From Clostridia bacterium (lineage in GTDB: Bacteria; Bacillota; Clostridia; TANB77; CAG-508): 64,000 nucleotides of DNA. The position numbers and the translations under genes were made by a program. Below are positions 1 to 8,664 of this stretch, one piece after another. Numbering within the stretch: position 1 is the stretch's first letter; each line of letters begins with the position of its first letter. The DNA is taken from NCBI GenBank assembly GCA_017515985.1, contig JAFWDV010000005.1:1-64000 (forward strand), in the 5' to 3' direction. A model generated the notes under the pieces. That model ran no database searches. It saw nothing but the letters and a program-made list of their open reading frames with translations, and was not told where the DNA came from.

Positions 1-517
1 ATGCACCATATCCAATTTCTGTAACACCTTCTGGTATGTTTATCTCTGTCAACCCACTACATCCTTCAAATGCTCTTGATTTAATTGTAGTAACACCATC
101 TGGTATGTTTATCTCTGTCAACCCACTACATCCTTCAAATGCATTAAATCCAATTTCTGTAACACCTTCTGGTATGTTTATCTCTGTCAACCCACTACAT
201 CCCAAAAATGCATTAAATCCAATTTCTGTAACACCTTCTGGTATGTTTATCTCTGTCAACCCACTACATCCTTCAAACGCGAATTCTCCTATTTCTGTAA
301 CACCATCTGGTATATTTATCTCTGTCAACCCACTACATCCCAAAAATGCACCTGATCTAATTGTAGTAACACCTTCTGGTATGTTTACCTTGTTCAATCC
401 TCTACATTTTTCAAATGCTCCATCTCCAATTACAGTAACCCCATCTGGTATTTCAACTGTTCCATTTTGAATATCTTCATCATAAACTTTTACTAATACA
501 CCATCTTTTATATCCAA
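1..517 (-). CDS. BspA-type leucine-rich-repeat protein, 3' end beyond window
   Basis: The visible 172 codons are almost entirely tandem 23-residue repeats of the form IPxGVTxIxxxAFxGCSGLTEIN, the LRR_5/BspA pattern found in surface or secreted proteins of gut Firmicutes, where such repeats usually mediate binding. The start is taken as TTG at 517 because AGGAGG lies 8 bases upstream and no ATG or GTG is in reach. There is no signal peptide at this start; the protein begins MDIKDGVLVKVYDEDI. The gene follows the upstream minus-strand gene by 22 bases and may share its transcript. The 69-base repeat unit is nearly identical from copy to copy, so copy number could vary by recombination. The C-terminus is not visible, so any membrane or wall anchor is unknown. 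Confidence 0.85.
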   Translation of the reverse strand, partial: MDIKDGVLVKVYDEDIQNGTVEIPDGVTVIGDGAFEKCRGLNKVNIPEGVTTIRSGAFLGCSGLTEINIPDGVTEIGEFAFEGCSGLTEINIPEGVTEIGFNAFLGCSGLTEINIPEGVTEIGFNAFEGCSGLTEINIPDGVTTIKSRAFEGCSGLTEINIPEGVTEIGYGA

Positions 518-539
518 TGAATTTTCCTCCTATGTATAA

Positions 540-1553
540 CTAGAATTTAAATAGATTTTTAAATCTGATTTTTATTTTCTGCCATAAGCTCTCTTTGTAC
601 TCAATCATCGCTTGCTCTTCTTTTGGTGTAGATTCACTCGTTATTTCTTCGGTGACTACGTTTTCATTTTCTTCTGCCTTCTTTATCAAATCCTTAGGCA
701 CGGGAACTATTAGATTTCTATATTTAAACATCTCATCTTCACAATCTATAGTTTCAATAGCGTTACTTAAATTAGCATTTACAAAAATATTATCTGCAGA
801 TACTGTATTAATAAATGTAAAAGCTTTTTGACTATCCTTTGTATATATTACTGCACTCTTACAACTCTTAATTTTATCAATTATCTCATTAATATTTCCT
901 ATTAGAATTTCTACATTTTTATTCTTTTCAGCCTCAAGTCTAAAAGCATCGCTTTCAACATATACATATTGCTTTGAGGCATTTTCTGTTGTTTTTGATA
1001 AATCAATAAACTTATGATTATCTCTATTTTCCTCATCTGCATATATTAACCTATCAAACCAATCTATTTTATAGTCTTTTTCATCAACCATACTTATTAA
1101 GTTGTCATCTAAACCATATTTATTAAGAGCCTCTTTAATAATTATTAAGATTAGTGATTCTAGGCTATACTCACTATATTTTTTTGATACAACAATAATT
1201 GCATTTTTCGACTTTATAGCTCTCACAAAATATTTAATAATCTCGTAAGTATCATCAGCTTTAACGCCAATAATTCCAACTGGCATTAATACCTGAGAAA
1301 ACATAAACCCTTGCTTATCTATAATTGTTTTACCAATAGACTGTGGCTCTCTATCCATTTCATCAGAAATAATATTTAAAATCGAATCTACTTTTATTCC
1401 GCTCTTGTAGATTTCGACAATTTTTTCAATTTCCTGCCTATTTGCATTTACTCTGTCTTGTATATATTTCAATATTTTTTCAGGTAAATCCGCATCCTGA
1501 CTTAGATTATAGCTATAATACGCTTTCTTTATATTTTCATATTCATTCATCAT
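540..1553 (-). CDS. Degenerate ProA/aldehyde-dehydrogenase-fold protein
   Basis: A 337-residue protein with scattered resemblance to gamma-glutamyl phosphate reductase (ProA). It has an MPVGIIGV segment near residue 92 like the PVGVIGV of ProA, an AIKSKNAIIVVSKK segment like the KSGNAxIL strand, and FINTVSADNIFVNANLSNA late in the protein like the VNAS region. The conserved catalytic Cys segment of ProA (RPSVCNA) is not recognisable and the protein is shorter than ProA (about 415 residues). The C-terminal 50 residues are a charged extension. It is more likely a non-catalytic relative than a proline-synthesis enzyme. The start follows GAGGAG with good spacing. Sequence identity to ProA is low by eye, so the family call is moderate. 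Confidence 0.5.
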   Translation of the reverse strand: MMNEYENIKKAYYSYNLSQDADLPEKILKYIQDRVNANRQEIEKIVEIYKSGIKVDSILNIISDEMDREPQSIGKTIIDKQGFMFSQVLMPVGIIGVKADDTYEIIKYFVRAIKSKNAIIVVSKKYSEYSLESLILIIIKEALNKYGLDDNLISMVDEKDYKIDWFDRLIYADEENRDNHKFIDLSKTTENASKQYVYVESDAFRLEAEKNKNVEILIGNINEIIDKIKSCKSAVIYTKDSQKAFTFINTVSADNIFVNANLSNAIETIDCEDEMFKYRNLIVPVPKDLIKKAEENENVVTEEITSESTPKEEQAMIEYKESLWQKIKIRFKNLFKF

Positions 1554-1672
1554 TTGTGCTCCTCAATCAAATCTCATTTTCTTTCACACAAATTATATAT
1601 TAGATTTACAAAGAAGTAAATATGTGTTATACTTTCCTTCGTAAATTAACACGCAGAAAGGTTGTGCAATTT

Positions 1673-2083
1673 ATGTTAAAGGGAATTATCGCAATTTTTG
1701 TCGTATTCTCTGCATCTTACTGGATAGGTTATTTCGTAAAATCATTGGAAATTGACTATCGGCCAGTCTGCTATGTAGCTTTTTTGGAGAAAAAAGGTGA
1801 TTTATCGTCTATCAATCAATTTGCCAGTTACTTTGGGCTGTATGAAGAGCCAGTTCACAATTTTAATGAAGATATCATTACTTTGGAAACTGGTAAAGGC
1901 GTTAAATTATACTTTTTGCTTTCAAAAAAGAACTTAGTACGAGAAGCTAATGGTAGAGACATAATGGCTGTAGTAAACATCGCACGATATTCTAGAAGAA
2001 ATGACTCAAAATACATTCTCAGAAATTTTTATAAAGGAACTCAAATGATTTTGAAAGATGACACATTTGAAATTATCGAGTAA
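1673..2083 (+). CDS. Small membrane-anchored protein of unknown function
   Basis: 136 residues beginning MLKGIIAIFVVFSASYWIGY, a single N-terminal hydrophobic segment that reads as a membrane anchor or uncleaved signal, followed by a hydrophilic domain of about 110 residues. No family recognised. An upstream in-frame ATG at 1622 would add 17 mostly basic residues in front of the hydrophobic segment; the start at 1673 is preferred because AGAAAGG lies upstream of it at a loose spacing of 11. The gene is divergent from the ProA-like gene and ends in a clear terminator. Confidence 0.6.
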   Translation: MLKGIIAIFVVFSASYWIGYFVKSLEIDYRPVCYVAFLEKKGDLSSINQFASYFGLYEEPVHNFNEDIITLETGKGVKLYFLLSKKNLVREANGRDIMAVVNIARYSRRNDSKYILRNFYKGTQMILKDDTFEIIE

Positions 2084-2086
2084 GAG

Positions 2087-2123
2087 CAAAACGAGGGAAA
2101 GTTAACAGCTTTCTCTCGTTTTG
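2087..2123 (+). terminator. Terminator-like hairpin
   Basis: Fifteen-base-pair stem (2087-2101 with 2109-2123, one G-U pair) and a 7-base loop four bases after the stop of the preceding gene. The 3' arm ends in TTTTG, so the U tract is short. Confidence 0.75.
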
Positions 2124-2146
2124 TATTATGTTTTATGTAAATTCTC

Positions 2147-2285
2147 TTGTTTTTATGTAAATTATGTGATATAATGACTCTCAAGCGATTATCTCAAGGC
2201 ATTATCGCTGCTGTAAAAACTGGGGGAATTAACTGCCTCCCCTAGACCGAACCATTGTAAACCATTTTGAAGGAGGTAACTTAAA
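2147..2285 (+). promoter_or_regulatory. Promoter and two-hairpin leader of the 2286 gene
   Basis: TTGTTT at 2147-2152 and TATAAT at 2170-2175 are spaced by 17 bases, with TGA directly before the -10 (extended -10). The leader can form AGCGAT/ATCGCT (2184-2189 with 2204-2209) and GGGGA/TCCCC (2223-2227 with 2238-2242). AAGGAGG stands just before the start codon. The next gene has the same layout. Confidence 0.65.
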
Positions 2286-2816
2286 ATGGCTAAACTTAAG
2301 ACGCAGTGTCGGTATATGTACGAGTGTCACGAAGAAGGTGATACGCTCATTCTCTCCCTAATCAAGGTAGACGAAGTGTATGAACTTACTCAAACTGTAG
2401 GTGTAGCTGGAAAGATTAACACCGAATCCACACTCGTAGACGAAAAGCGTACGGTAATTAATCAGTTCGTTCTTAACAAGACAACAGCTGAGGAGGTAGC
2501 TCGCTGGCGTGAAGATCCTGAAGCAAGAGGCATCGTTTTTCGCAAGAAAGGTATGCTTTACGCTTGCCCGATTGAAGGATCGAAGGATATGAAACGTCTC
2601 GAGTCGTACGCACATACCAATATGCATCTTTGCGGTGCAAACTGCAAATGCATATGTCCGAAAGACGAGGCTCCATGTCCAAAGGTTCTGAACGTCAAAT
2701 GCAATCATATTGAAAAGTATGATTTCATCATTGACGGATACGAACTCTTTGCACCGCACGTTATGAGCGTTTTTTATGTTCTGGCGTGTGCTAATTACGT
2801 GGGCCCAATGGTTTGA
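2286..2816 (+). CDS. Cys-rich protein of unknown function, paralogue A
   Basis: 176 residues, no family recognised. The N-terminal two thirds look alpha/beta. Cysteines cluster at residues 116-139 (HLCGANCKCICP, then CP and KCN), followed by HIEKYDFIIDGYELF. The pattern could bind a metal, but no known zinc-finger spacing fits. It is paralogous to the next gene: both have (R/K)xVxxQ(F/Y) near residue 60, VxxWRxxxxxRGI(V/I)F near 75 and HLCG near 115. Codon choice is visibly more GC-rich than the flanking genes. The unit has its own promoter, leader and terminator. The start is fixed by AAGGAGG eight bases upstream. Confidence 0.75.
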   Translation: MAKLKTQCRYMYECHEEGDTLILSLIKVDEVYELTQTVGVAGKINTESTLVDEKRTVINQFVLNKTTAEEVARWREDPEARGIVFRKKGMLYACPIEGSKDMKRLESYAHTNMHLCGANCKCICPKDEAPCPKVLNVKCNHIEKYDFIIDGYELFAPHVMSVFYVLACANYVGPMV

Positions 2817-2830
2817 TCAAGTGAAAGCGA

Positions 2831-2858
2831 AAAGCACGGTGTTTCCACCGTGCTTTTT
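2831..2858 (+). terminator. Intrinsic terminator
   Basis: Eleven-base-pair perfect stem, 2831-2841 with 2846-2856, a 4-base loop and a T run, directly downstream of the Cys-rich gene. Confidence 0.9.
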
Positions 2859-2894
2859 CGTATGCAATAAAAATTTGTAATATATTGGATTTTC

Positions 2895-3016
2895 TTGATT
2901 TTATGTTAATCAAGTGATATAATTATGTTCACGGGTATTTCACGTAATACGCTCGTGAATGCATAAGCTTAAGGGAAGCTAACTATATCCCTTAAAACCT
3001 AAAAGGAGGTCATGCT
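2895..3016 (+). promoter_or_regulatory. Promoter and two-hairpin leader of the 3017 gene
   Basis: TTGATT at 2895-2900, 17-base spacer, TATAAT at 2918-2923 with TGA before it. Leader hairpins: TTCACG/CGTGAA (2928-2933 with 2954-2959) and TTAAGGG/CCCTTAA (2969-2975 with 2989-2995). The second hairpin matches the position of the GGGGA hairpin of the paralogue, and both have a CTAACT- or TTAACT-containing loop although the stems differ. Confidence 0.65.
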
Positions 3017-3553
3017 ATGAGTCTGAACGCACAAGTACAGGTGAAGAAACAGAAATCCTATTCGTCTTTTGTAGATGGTAATCATCTTGTCATCGAGCGG
3101 TTATGCATCGAGGAAGATTATATCATCTCTAGAGAAACTGGTAGGCCGACCAATCAAATCGCAGACACTCGTAGGAATGTAGTGAAGCAGTATATCATGC
3201 CAAAGATGTCTGTTGAGGATGTAACACAGTGGAGAAGTGAAGCTAACAGACGAGGAATCATCTTTGTAAAAAACGGTAAGTTATACGCAATGGAGCTTTC
3301 CTCTCGCGAACTTAAAGTTTTATACAAATTCCTTTGTGGAGCTGCACACCTTTGTGGAACAAGCAAGCTGTGTTGCACTGCCCCTGCTGACAATCCCAAA
3401 AACATCTGTCCTTACATTCGCTCCAGCTATTGTACTAACATTGAAAGATATGTAGAGTTTATTAAGGATGGCTTTGAGATTTTTGGTATCGGACAGAACC
3501 ACAGCATCATCTATGTTTGTAGATGCACACGTATCCCTATGAAGAAAACATGA
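3017..3553 (+). CDS. Cys-rich protein of unknown function, paralogue B
   Basis: 178 residues, paralogous to the preceding gene along its length. Shared features are a WRSEANRRGIIF segment near residue 75, a C-terminal cluster HLCGTSKLCC, then NICP, SSYC and NIERY. The cysteines of the HLCG, CP and C-x-x-IE(K/R)Y positions are kept while the intervening spacing varies, which favours a structural or metal-binding role for these residues. No enzyme motif seen. AGGAGG sits 8 bases before the ATG. It is an independent unit with its own promoter, leader and terminator, and a higher GC content than uvrB next door. Confidence 0.75.
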   Translation: MSLNAQVQVKKQKSYSSFVDGNHLVIERLCIEEDYIISRETGRPTNQIADTRRNVVKQYIMPKMSVEDVTQWRSEANRRGIIFVKNGKLYAMELSSRELKVLYKFLCGAAHLCGTSKLCCTAPADNPKNICPYIRSSYCTNIERYVEFIKDGFEIFGIGQNHSIIYVCRCTRIPMKKT

Positions 3554-3561
3554 TCCAAAAG

Positions 3562-3600
3562 AAGAGACCTGGCAACTATTGCTAGGTCTCTTCCCTTTTA
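3562..3600 (+). terminator. Intrinsic terminator
   Basis: AAGAGACCT (3562-3570) pairs with AGGTCTCTT (3584-3592) around a short loop and is followed by a T-rich stretch after the 3017 gene. Confidence 0.85.
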
Positions 3601-3616
3601 CTTTTACTATGTATTT

Positions 3617-5573
3617 TTATATAAAACTTTCAAGCTCTTTTATTCTATCTCTTATTTCGGCAGCTTTCTCAAATTCCATATTTGCTGCACATTTAAGCAT
3701 TTCATCAGTTAATTTATTAATTACATCTTGCATATTTGCATTTCTATCCAAACCATATTCCTCGGATGCTTCTTCAACTATGGTTGCACTTATTGCAGCT
3801 CTAATATCTTTCTTAATTGTTTGTGGTGTTATACCATGCTCTTCGTTATACTTAATCTGAAGTTCACGTCTTCTATTAGTTTCATGTATTGCTTTTTCCA
3901 TCGATTCGGTAAGTTCGTCGGCATACATTATTACACGACCTTTATCATTTCTAGCAGCACGTCCTATTGTTTGTATCAAGCTCCTTTCTGAACGTAAGAA
4001 ACCCTCTTTATCAGCATCCAATATAGCTACTAAAGAAACTTCTGGTATATCTAAGCCTTCCCTTAATAAGTTTATACCAACTAATACATCAAATTCACCT
4101 AAACGCAAATCTCTAATTATTTCCATACGCTCTAAAGCTTTAATATCTGAATGCATATATTTTACTTTAATATCCAGACTCGCTAAATATGCGGTTAAAT
4201 CCTCCGCCATTTTTTTAGTTAACGTTGTAACAAGCACACGCTCTTTGTTTTCTACTGTTTGGCGAATTTGCTCTATTAAATCATCAACTTGGTTCGTAAC
4301 CGGTTTAACATCTATAAGCGGATCTAATAGACCAGTTGGACGTATAATTTGCTCAATAACATTGCTCTTACTATGTTCCTTCTCGTATTCTGCAGGTGTT
4401 GCACTAACAAACACAGCCTGATTAATTCTATCCTCAAATTCTTTAAATGTTAGTGGTCTATTGTCAAAAGCTGATGGTAATCTAAATCCATATTTTACAA
4501 GTGATTCCTTACGGGCTCTATCTCCATTATACATAGCCCTAACCTGTGGAATAGTAGCATGTGATTCATCCACTAGTAATAAGAAATCCTTTGGAAAATA
4601 ATCAAATAAAGTATATGGCGGACTTCCTTCTGGTCTACCACTTATATGTCTTGAGTAGTTTTCTATACCTTGACAAAAGCCTGTTTCTTTCATCATTTCA
4701 ACATCAAAATTTGTACGCTCTTCAATTCTCTGTGCCTCTAGTAGTTTATTTTGAGATTTAAAATATTCAACTCTTTGTTTAAGCTCTTCTTCGATAGTTA
4801 CAATTGCTCTATCAAGCTTCTCTCTACTTGTTACATATTGTGAAGCAGGAGGAATTAATACGTGGGATCTTAAACCAATGCTTTTACCTGTTAATGGATT
4901 TATTTCGTGTATTTTCTCAATCTCATCGCCCCAAAATTCAACTCTTATGGCAGATTCACTTTGAGATGAAGGATATATTTCAAGCACATCTCCTTTGGCT
5001 CTGAAGGTTCCTCTTTTAAAATCTAATTCATTTCTATTGTATTGCATTGAGATTAACTTCTTCATTATCTCGTTACGAGGTTTTTCCATACCAGGACGCA
5101 AAGATAACATCATACCTTGGTAGTCAATTGGGTCACCTAATCCATATATGCAAGAGACAGAAGCAACAATTATTACATCTTTTCTTTCAAATAAAGCAAG
5201 TGTAGCCGAATGTCTAAGTTTATCTATTTCATCATTAATAGACGCGTCCTTCTCTATGTACGTGTCTGATTGCGGAATGTAGCTTTCTGGCTGATAGTAA
5301 TCATAGTAAGATACAAAGTATTCTACAGCATTATCTGGAAAAAACTCTTTAAATTCTGAATATAACTGACCCGCTAATGTTTTATTATGAGCAAGCACTA
5401 GTGTTGGCTTTTGAACCTCTTGGATTATATTTGCCATAGTAAAAGTTTTTCCGTGAACCTGTAACACCAAGTAAAGTCTGGAATTTTTTTCCTTCCTTAA
5501 TTCCTTTTGATAAATATTCAATTGCCTGAGGTTGATCACCCGTAGGCTTATAATTTGATACTAATTTAAACAT
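3617..5573 (-). pseudogene. uvrB: uvrB, excinuclease ABC subunit B, with single-base frameshift in Walker A
   Basis: UvrB is the damage-verifying helicase-like subunit of nucleotide excision repair. The first frame starts [19 protein letters not shown] and runs to LLGVTGS; the second resumes at [23 protein letters not shown] and continues through the beta-hairpin region ([12 protein letters not shown]), DESHAT, the C-terminal helicase domain (GRAARN) and the UVR motif at the end ([18 protein letters not shown]). The total of 1957 bases is 652 codons plus one base. The extra base is a G at 5453 on the plus strand: removing it restores GVTGSGKTFT. As written, the ATP-binding loop is broken, so either this is a sequencing error or the cell lacks functional UvrB. 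The paired region matches full UvrB length (about 650). Confidence 0.92.
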
Positions 5574-5620
5574 AAAAAACTCCCTATATGTTTATATCGA
5601 AAATATAAATAATTTTCTCT

Positions 5621-5649
5621 ATTTTATCATTATAGGTAGTAAAAAACAA
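5621..5649 (-). promoter_or_regulatory. Probable uvrB promoter
   Basis: On the minus strand TTGTTT (5644-5649), a 17-base spacer ending TGA, then TAAAAT (5621-5626). No LexA-type palindrome was found beside it. Confidence 0.5.
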
Positions 5650-5794
5650 GGGTAATTCAGTGTTGTGGTAGCTTTTCTGTTGTCTAAATACTATTTTATC
5701 ATTGTTTTGCTACATATATTTTAGGGTAGAAATATTAACATAATTCAAAAATAATCTCAGAGGCGTCAACTTATTATGTAGTTTGTATGAACTG

Positions 5795-5835
5795 TAAAAA
5801 AGAATTCATCTTACCTGCGTAATTGAATTCTTCTC
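5795..5835 (-). terminator. Intrinsic terminator of the 5861 gene
   Basis: AAGAATTCA/TGAATTCTT stem (5824-5832 with 5800-5808) followed on the minus strand by a T run. The remainder of the 288-base gap to uvrB shows only its promoter. Confidence 0.75.
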
Positions 5836-5860
5836 TACTTCGCCACATAGCTTAATTAAT

Positions 5861-6523
5861 TTATTTATTTAACTTCTCGCCTATATATTTATATTTTTTG
5901 GTACTATAAACACCTATAATCTTTCTATTTCTTTCACTTCTGACTATATAAACTTTATCATTTACCTCTATATCTTTATATTCATTATATGGGGTACTTC
6001 CCCTCTCTTTGTTTTCAACCTCGATGTAGTGATATAAACGTCCACTATTTCTTGCCTCTCCCTTATCTCTTACGGTTGCCACGGAAACTGACCAATCCTT
6101 GTTAACTAGAATTACGTATATAAATATTATAACAACAACACCGATTAGAGCTATGTGGTATATAACAGCTTTTTTCCCTCTAAAATTTCTAGGATAAATA
6201 AAAGTCTTCCCTTTATTCATTTTTGAGGTCACAAAAATAGCAATGCCATATGAACCATAGATTATTGCTATAAGAATTATCGTTTTTAACATACCTATAT
6301 TATCTTGACTTATAACACTTTCAATATTTTCATCGGTAAGTTGTATAACCCCTGTTGCTTTGTCCATGCTATATTCTGACTTTTTAATAAGATTAGTATC
6401 TATTATTTTAGAAATGCCTAAAAAAATGGCTATATCCATTATTATTAATAGTATAAATACTATCGCATATTTCCCAAATTTCTTGAATTTTGATTCGTTT
6501 ACATTAGATTCCTGTGACTCCAT
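5861..6523 (-). CDS. Multi-pass membrane protein of unknown function
   Basis: 220 residues with three hydrophobic segments: about residues 18-38 (IVFILLIIMDIAIFLGIS), about 76-98 (LKTIILIAIIYGSYGIAIFV) and about 120-142 (IALIGVVVIIFIYVILV). A C-terminal basic domain of some 75 residues contains VEVNDKVYIVRSERN and may be an OB- or SH3-like beta domain. No family recognised. The start is supported by AAAGGAG seven bases upstream. The gene stands alone between uvrB and the M23 peptidase, with a terminator downstream. Confidence 0.65.
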   Translation of the reverse strand: MESQESNVNESKFKKFGKYAIVFILLIIMDIAIFLGISKIIDTNLIKKSEYSMDKATGVIQLTDENIESVISQDNIGMLKTIILIAIIYGSYGIAIFVTSKMNKGKTFIYPRNFRGKKAVIYHIALIGVVVIIFIYVILVNKDWSVSVATVRDKGEARNSGRLYHYIEVENKERGSTPYNEYKDIEVNDKVYIVRSERNRKIIGVYSTKKYKYIGEKLNK

Positions 6524-6550
6524 AATATCACTCCTTTAAATTTATGAACG

Positions 6551-6578
6551 AAAAATTTTTCCTCCGTCCCCAAAATTT
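6551..6578. repeat. Dispersed GGGGACGGAGG-type repeat, copy 1
   Basis: An AAATTTT-GGGGACGGAGG-AAAAATTTT core, present again at 12309-12336 and 27969-27996 with almost no change, each time between genes. See the related GGGACGGACTCA repeats at 38.7, 40.4 and 49.7 kb. Confidence 0.75.
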
Positions 6579-6614
6579 CTAATCTAATTATAGCTTAACA
6601 GAATATTTTATGCA

Positions 6615-6660
6615 ATAAAAAATCCGTACTACTCCAACTTTCGTTTTTGTAATACGGATT
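6615..6660 (-). terminator. Intrinsic terminator of the M23 peptidase gene
   Basis: Twelve-base-pair stem (6649-6660 with 6621-6632, one G-U pair) followed by a T run on the minus strand, 20 bases after the stop codon. Confidence 0.85.
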
Positions 6661-6680
6661 AATAAGCTATTGCTTAATAT

Positions 6681-8570
6681 TTATTTCATATCTGTTCTTC
6701 CAACATATTCAGCAAATGAACATCTTACGTTTCCTGCACCAACATTAGAAGCATATATAAGTATTTTTACTGCATCAGAAGCAGATACTCTTCCATCTCC
6801 ATCTGCATCAGCAAATTTAATTGCATATTTATAATCCATAAATTCCTGTGCACCACATAGTTGTAAACATATTGATGCGTCTGATGAATCAACTGTTCCA
6901 TCTGCATTTAAATCTCCTAATCTAGTAAGCTTTTCCTCTGATGCAAGACTAGGAACTCTATTCTTTTCTTTCAAAATAATCTGTGGTAATATTTCATCTT
7001 TAAATTCTGAAGTACTACATACAGCATAAATCAAATCAAATCTCGTGTAACTGTTTCTATTTAATCTTTCAACAACAACGAACATTTCTTCCTCGGTATA
7101 TTCGTCGCTATTTAAAATAACGAAACACATCTTTTTAACAAAATCATAGTTGCTTAATTTGTTAGTTTCATCGTTAACAAATATTCTTGCTGAAATACTT
7201 GCTATATCATCTTTTTCAATGTATTCATTTTCCCATGCGCTTAGGTTCTCATCTTTAATTTCTTCATTAAAAGCAGCTCTATAAATATTCTTAACAAATA
7301 ATCTTATATTTGCTCTTTTCTCTTCTTCACGCTTTCTTTCTTCTTCTTTTTGGCGCTCTTCCTCACGCTTTCTTTCTTCCTCTTTTTTGCGCTCTTCCTC
7401 TTCTTGTCTTTGACGCTCTTCTTCTTGTTTTCTTTGCTCTATTTGTTTTTGATTATTGATTATTTGGCTAACTCTATTATTTACAAATTCATCGCTATTA
7501 CATAACATAGCTAGATAATCATTTCTATCCCAAATTCCTCTATCCAGTTTATTTACAAAATCTGAAATCTCTTGTTCAGTGAAATTTGTACCTCTGCATA
7601 AAATCATCTCATATGATTTTTTAACAAAATCTATATTGCTAAGCTCCCCATTCGTAGCTTTTGATTCATCTCCCAAATATATATCTCTTGTAATTTCAAA
7701 TAAACTACCAGAGCTTACATATCTTTCAGCCCAATATTCTTCTGCTTCTGCGTCAATCTCAGCTCTTTTCAAAATTGTGCTATATAGATGTCTTACATAT
7801 AGTTTAGCATCATCCTTAGAAATTTGAACCCTCTTACTATCATTTACTGGTGTACGCACATTTGGCTCTGTTCCAACAAAATTTTCTGGATCAAGATTAG
7901 TATTAGAATTTGTTGTTACTAAATAATGATATCCATATTTAGTTTCATTTAGCATAGTTGATCTTGATTTTCTAATTTCAAAATGTAAATGCATATGTCC
8001 AGAATCTCCTGAACTTCCCATTATACCAATCATTTGACCCGCTGTAACAGTATCTCCTTTTCTAACCTGTAATGTTCCACCTTTCAAGTGTGCATATAAA
8101 AAACATCTTCCTGTTGATTCTTCTTGAATAACAATATAGTTTCCATATCCGCCACCATCGTTTAATCCTTCTGGTGTTCTTCTTTTATTTCTATCTATAT
8201 AGTTTACTCCAGGATTTTTAACCCTGTCTCCACTTGTTGCAAGTACCTTACCATTAGAAACTGATACAACATTATATGTACTGCCATTTTTTCCAGTAAT
8301 ATCCATACCATAGTGTGACTCACACGTTGAACGATAATACAATTCATTTGGCCATAATTCATTATTTACTATATATTGCCTTCCAGACTTTCCATCTTTA
8401 TAAGGAGCTGCATATGATTGACCATAGTAATGATAATCTAGATATGTTTCGTTTGCATTATCTCCTCCAATTGGCCATATATATTCATAAGCTTCAGCTC
8501 TTACAGACTTTATCATAAGTGCAATTGCTATCATAGCAATGATTAACAATACTTTTTTTACTTTACTCAT
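6681..8570 (-). CDS. Secreted M23 metallopeptidase with DUF4214 and dockerin modules
   Basis: 629 residues. Residues 1-28 are a signal peptide (lysines, hydrophobic run, AEA cleavage site). Residues 75-205 form a LytM/M23 zinc endopeptidase: H86-x3-D90, H161 and the GHMHLHFEI motif with H194 and H196, so the metal site is complete. Such enzymes cut peptidoglycan cross-bridges. Two DUF4214-like helical modules follow (about 250-365 and 425-535), separated by a highly charged EER-rich coiled coil of about 45 residues. The C-terminus is a type I dockerin: LGDLNADGTVDSSDA and FADADGDGRVSASDA are paired calcium-loop repeats. A dockerin suggests attachment to a cohesin-bearing surface protein. A TTGAAA-17-TATAAT promoter with extended -10 lies upstream. 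Confidence 0.88.
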   Translation of the reverse strand: MSKVKKVLLIIAMIAIALMIKSVRAEAYEYIWPIGGDNANETYLDYHYYGQSYAAPYKDGKSGRQYIVNNELWPNELYYRSTCESHYGMDITGKNGSTYNVVSVSNGKVLATSGDRVKNPGVNYIDRNKRRTPEGLNDGGGYGNYIVIQEESTGRCFLYAHLKGGTLQVRKGDTVTAGQMIGIMGSSGDSGHMHLHFEIRKSRSTMLNETKYGYHYLVTTNSNTNLDPENFVGTEPNVRTPVNDSKRVQISKDDAKLYVRHLYSTILKRAEIDAEAEEYWAERYVSSGSLFEITRDIYLGDESKATNGELSNIDFVKKSYEMILCRGTNFTEQEISDFVNKLDRGIWDRNDYLAMLCNSDEFVNNRVSQIINNQKQIEQRKQEEERQRQEEEERKKEEERKREEERQKEEERKREEEKRANIRLFVKNIYRAAFNEEIKDENLSAWENEYIEKDDIASISARIFVNDETNKLSNYDFVKKMCFVILNSDEYTEEEMFVVVERLNRNSYTRFDLIYAVCSTSEFKDEILPQIILKEKNRVPSLASEEKLTRLGDLNADGTVDSSDASICLQLCGAQEFMDYKYAIKFADADGDGRVSASDAVKILIYASNVGAGNVRCSFAEYVGRTDMK

Positions 8571-8664
8571 AATTAGACATCCTTTCTTTACACTACTCGT
8601 AAAAAATTAATGTACTAATTATATCACACTTTTTTTGATATTTCAACGTTTTACATAATATATA

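Noticed and set aside
36..470. Direct repeats that could be read as a CRISPR-like array or a plus-strand repeat protein
   Set aside because: The 69-base unit translates on the minus strand to 23-residue BspA leucine-rich repeats with a proper start; there are no spacers, and the plus frame is the complement.
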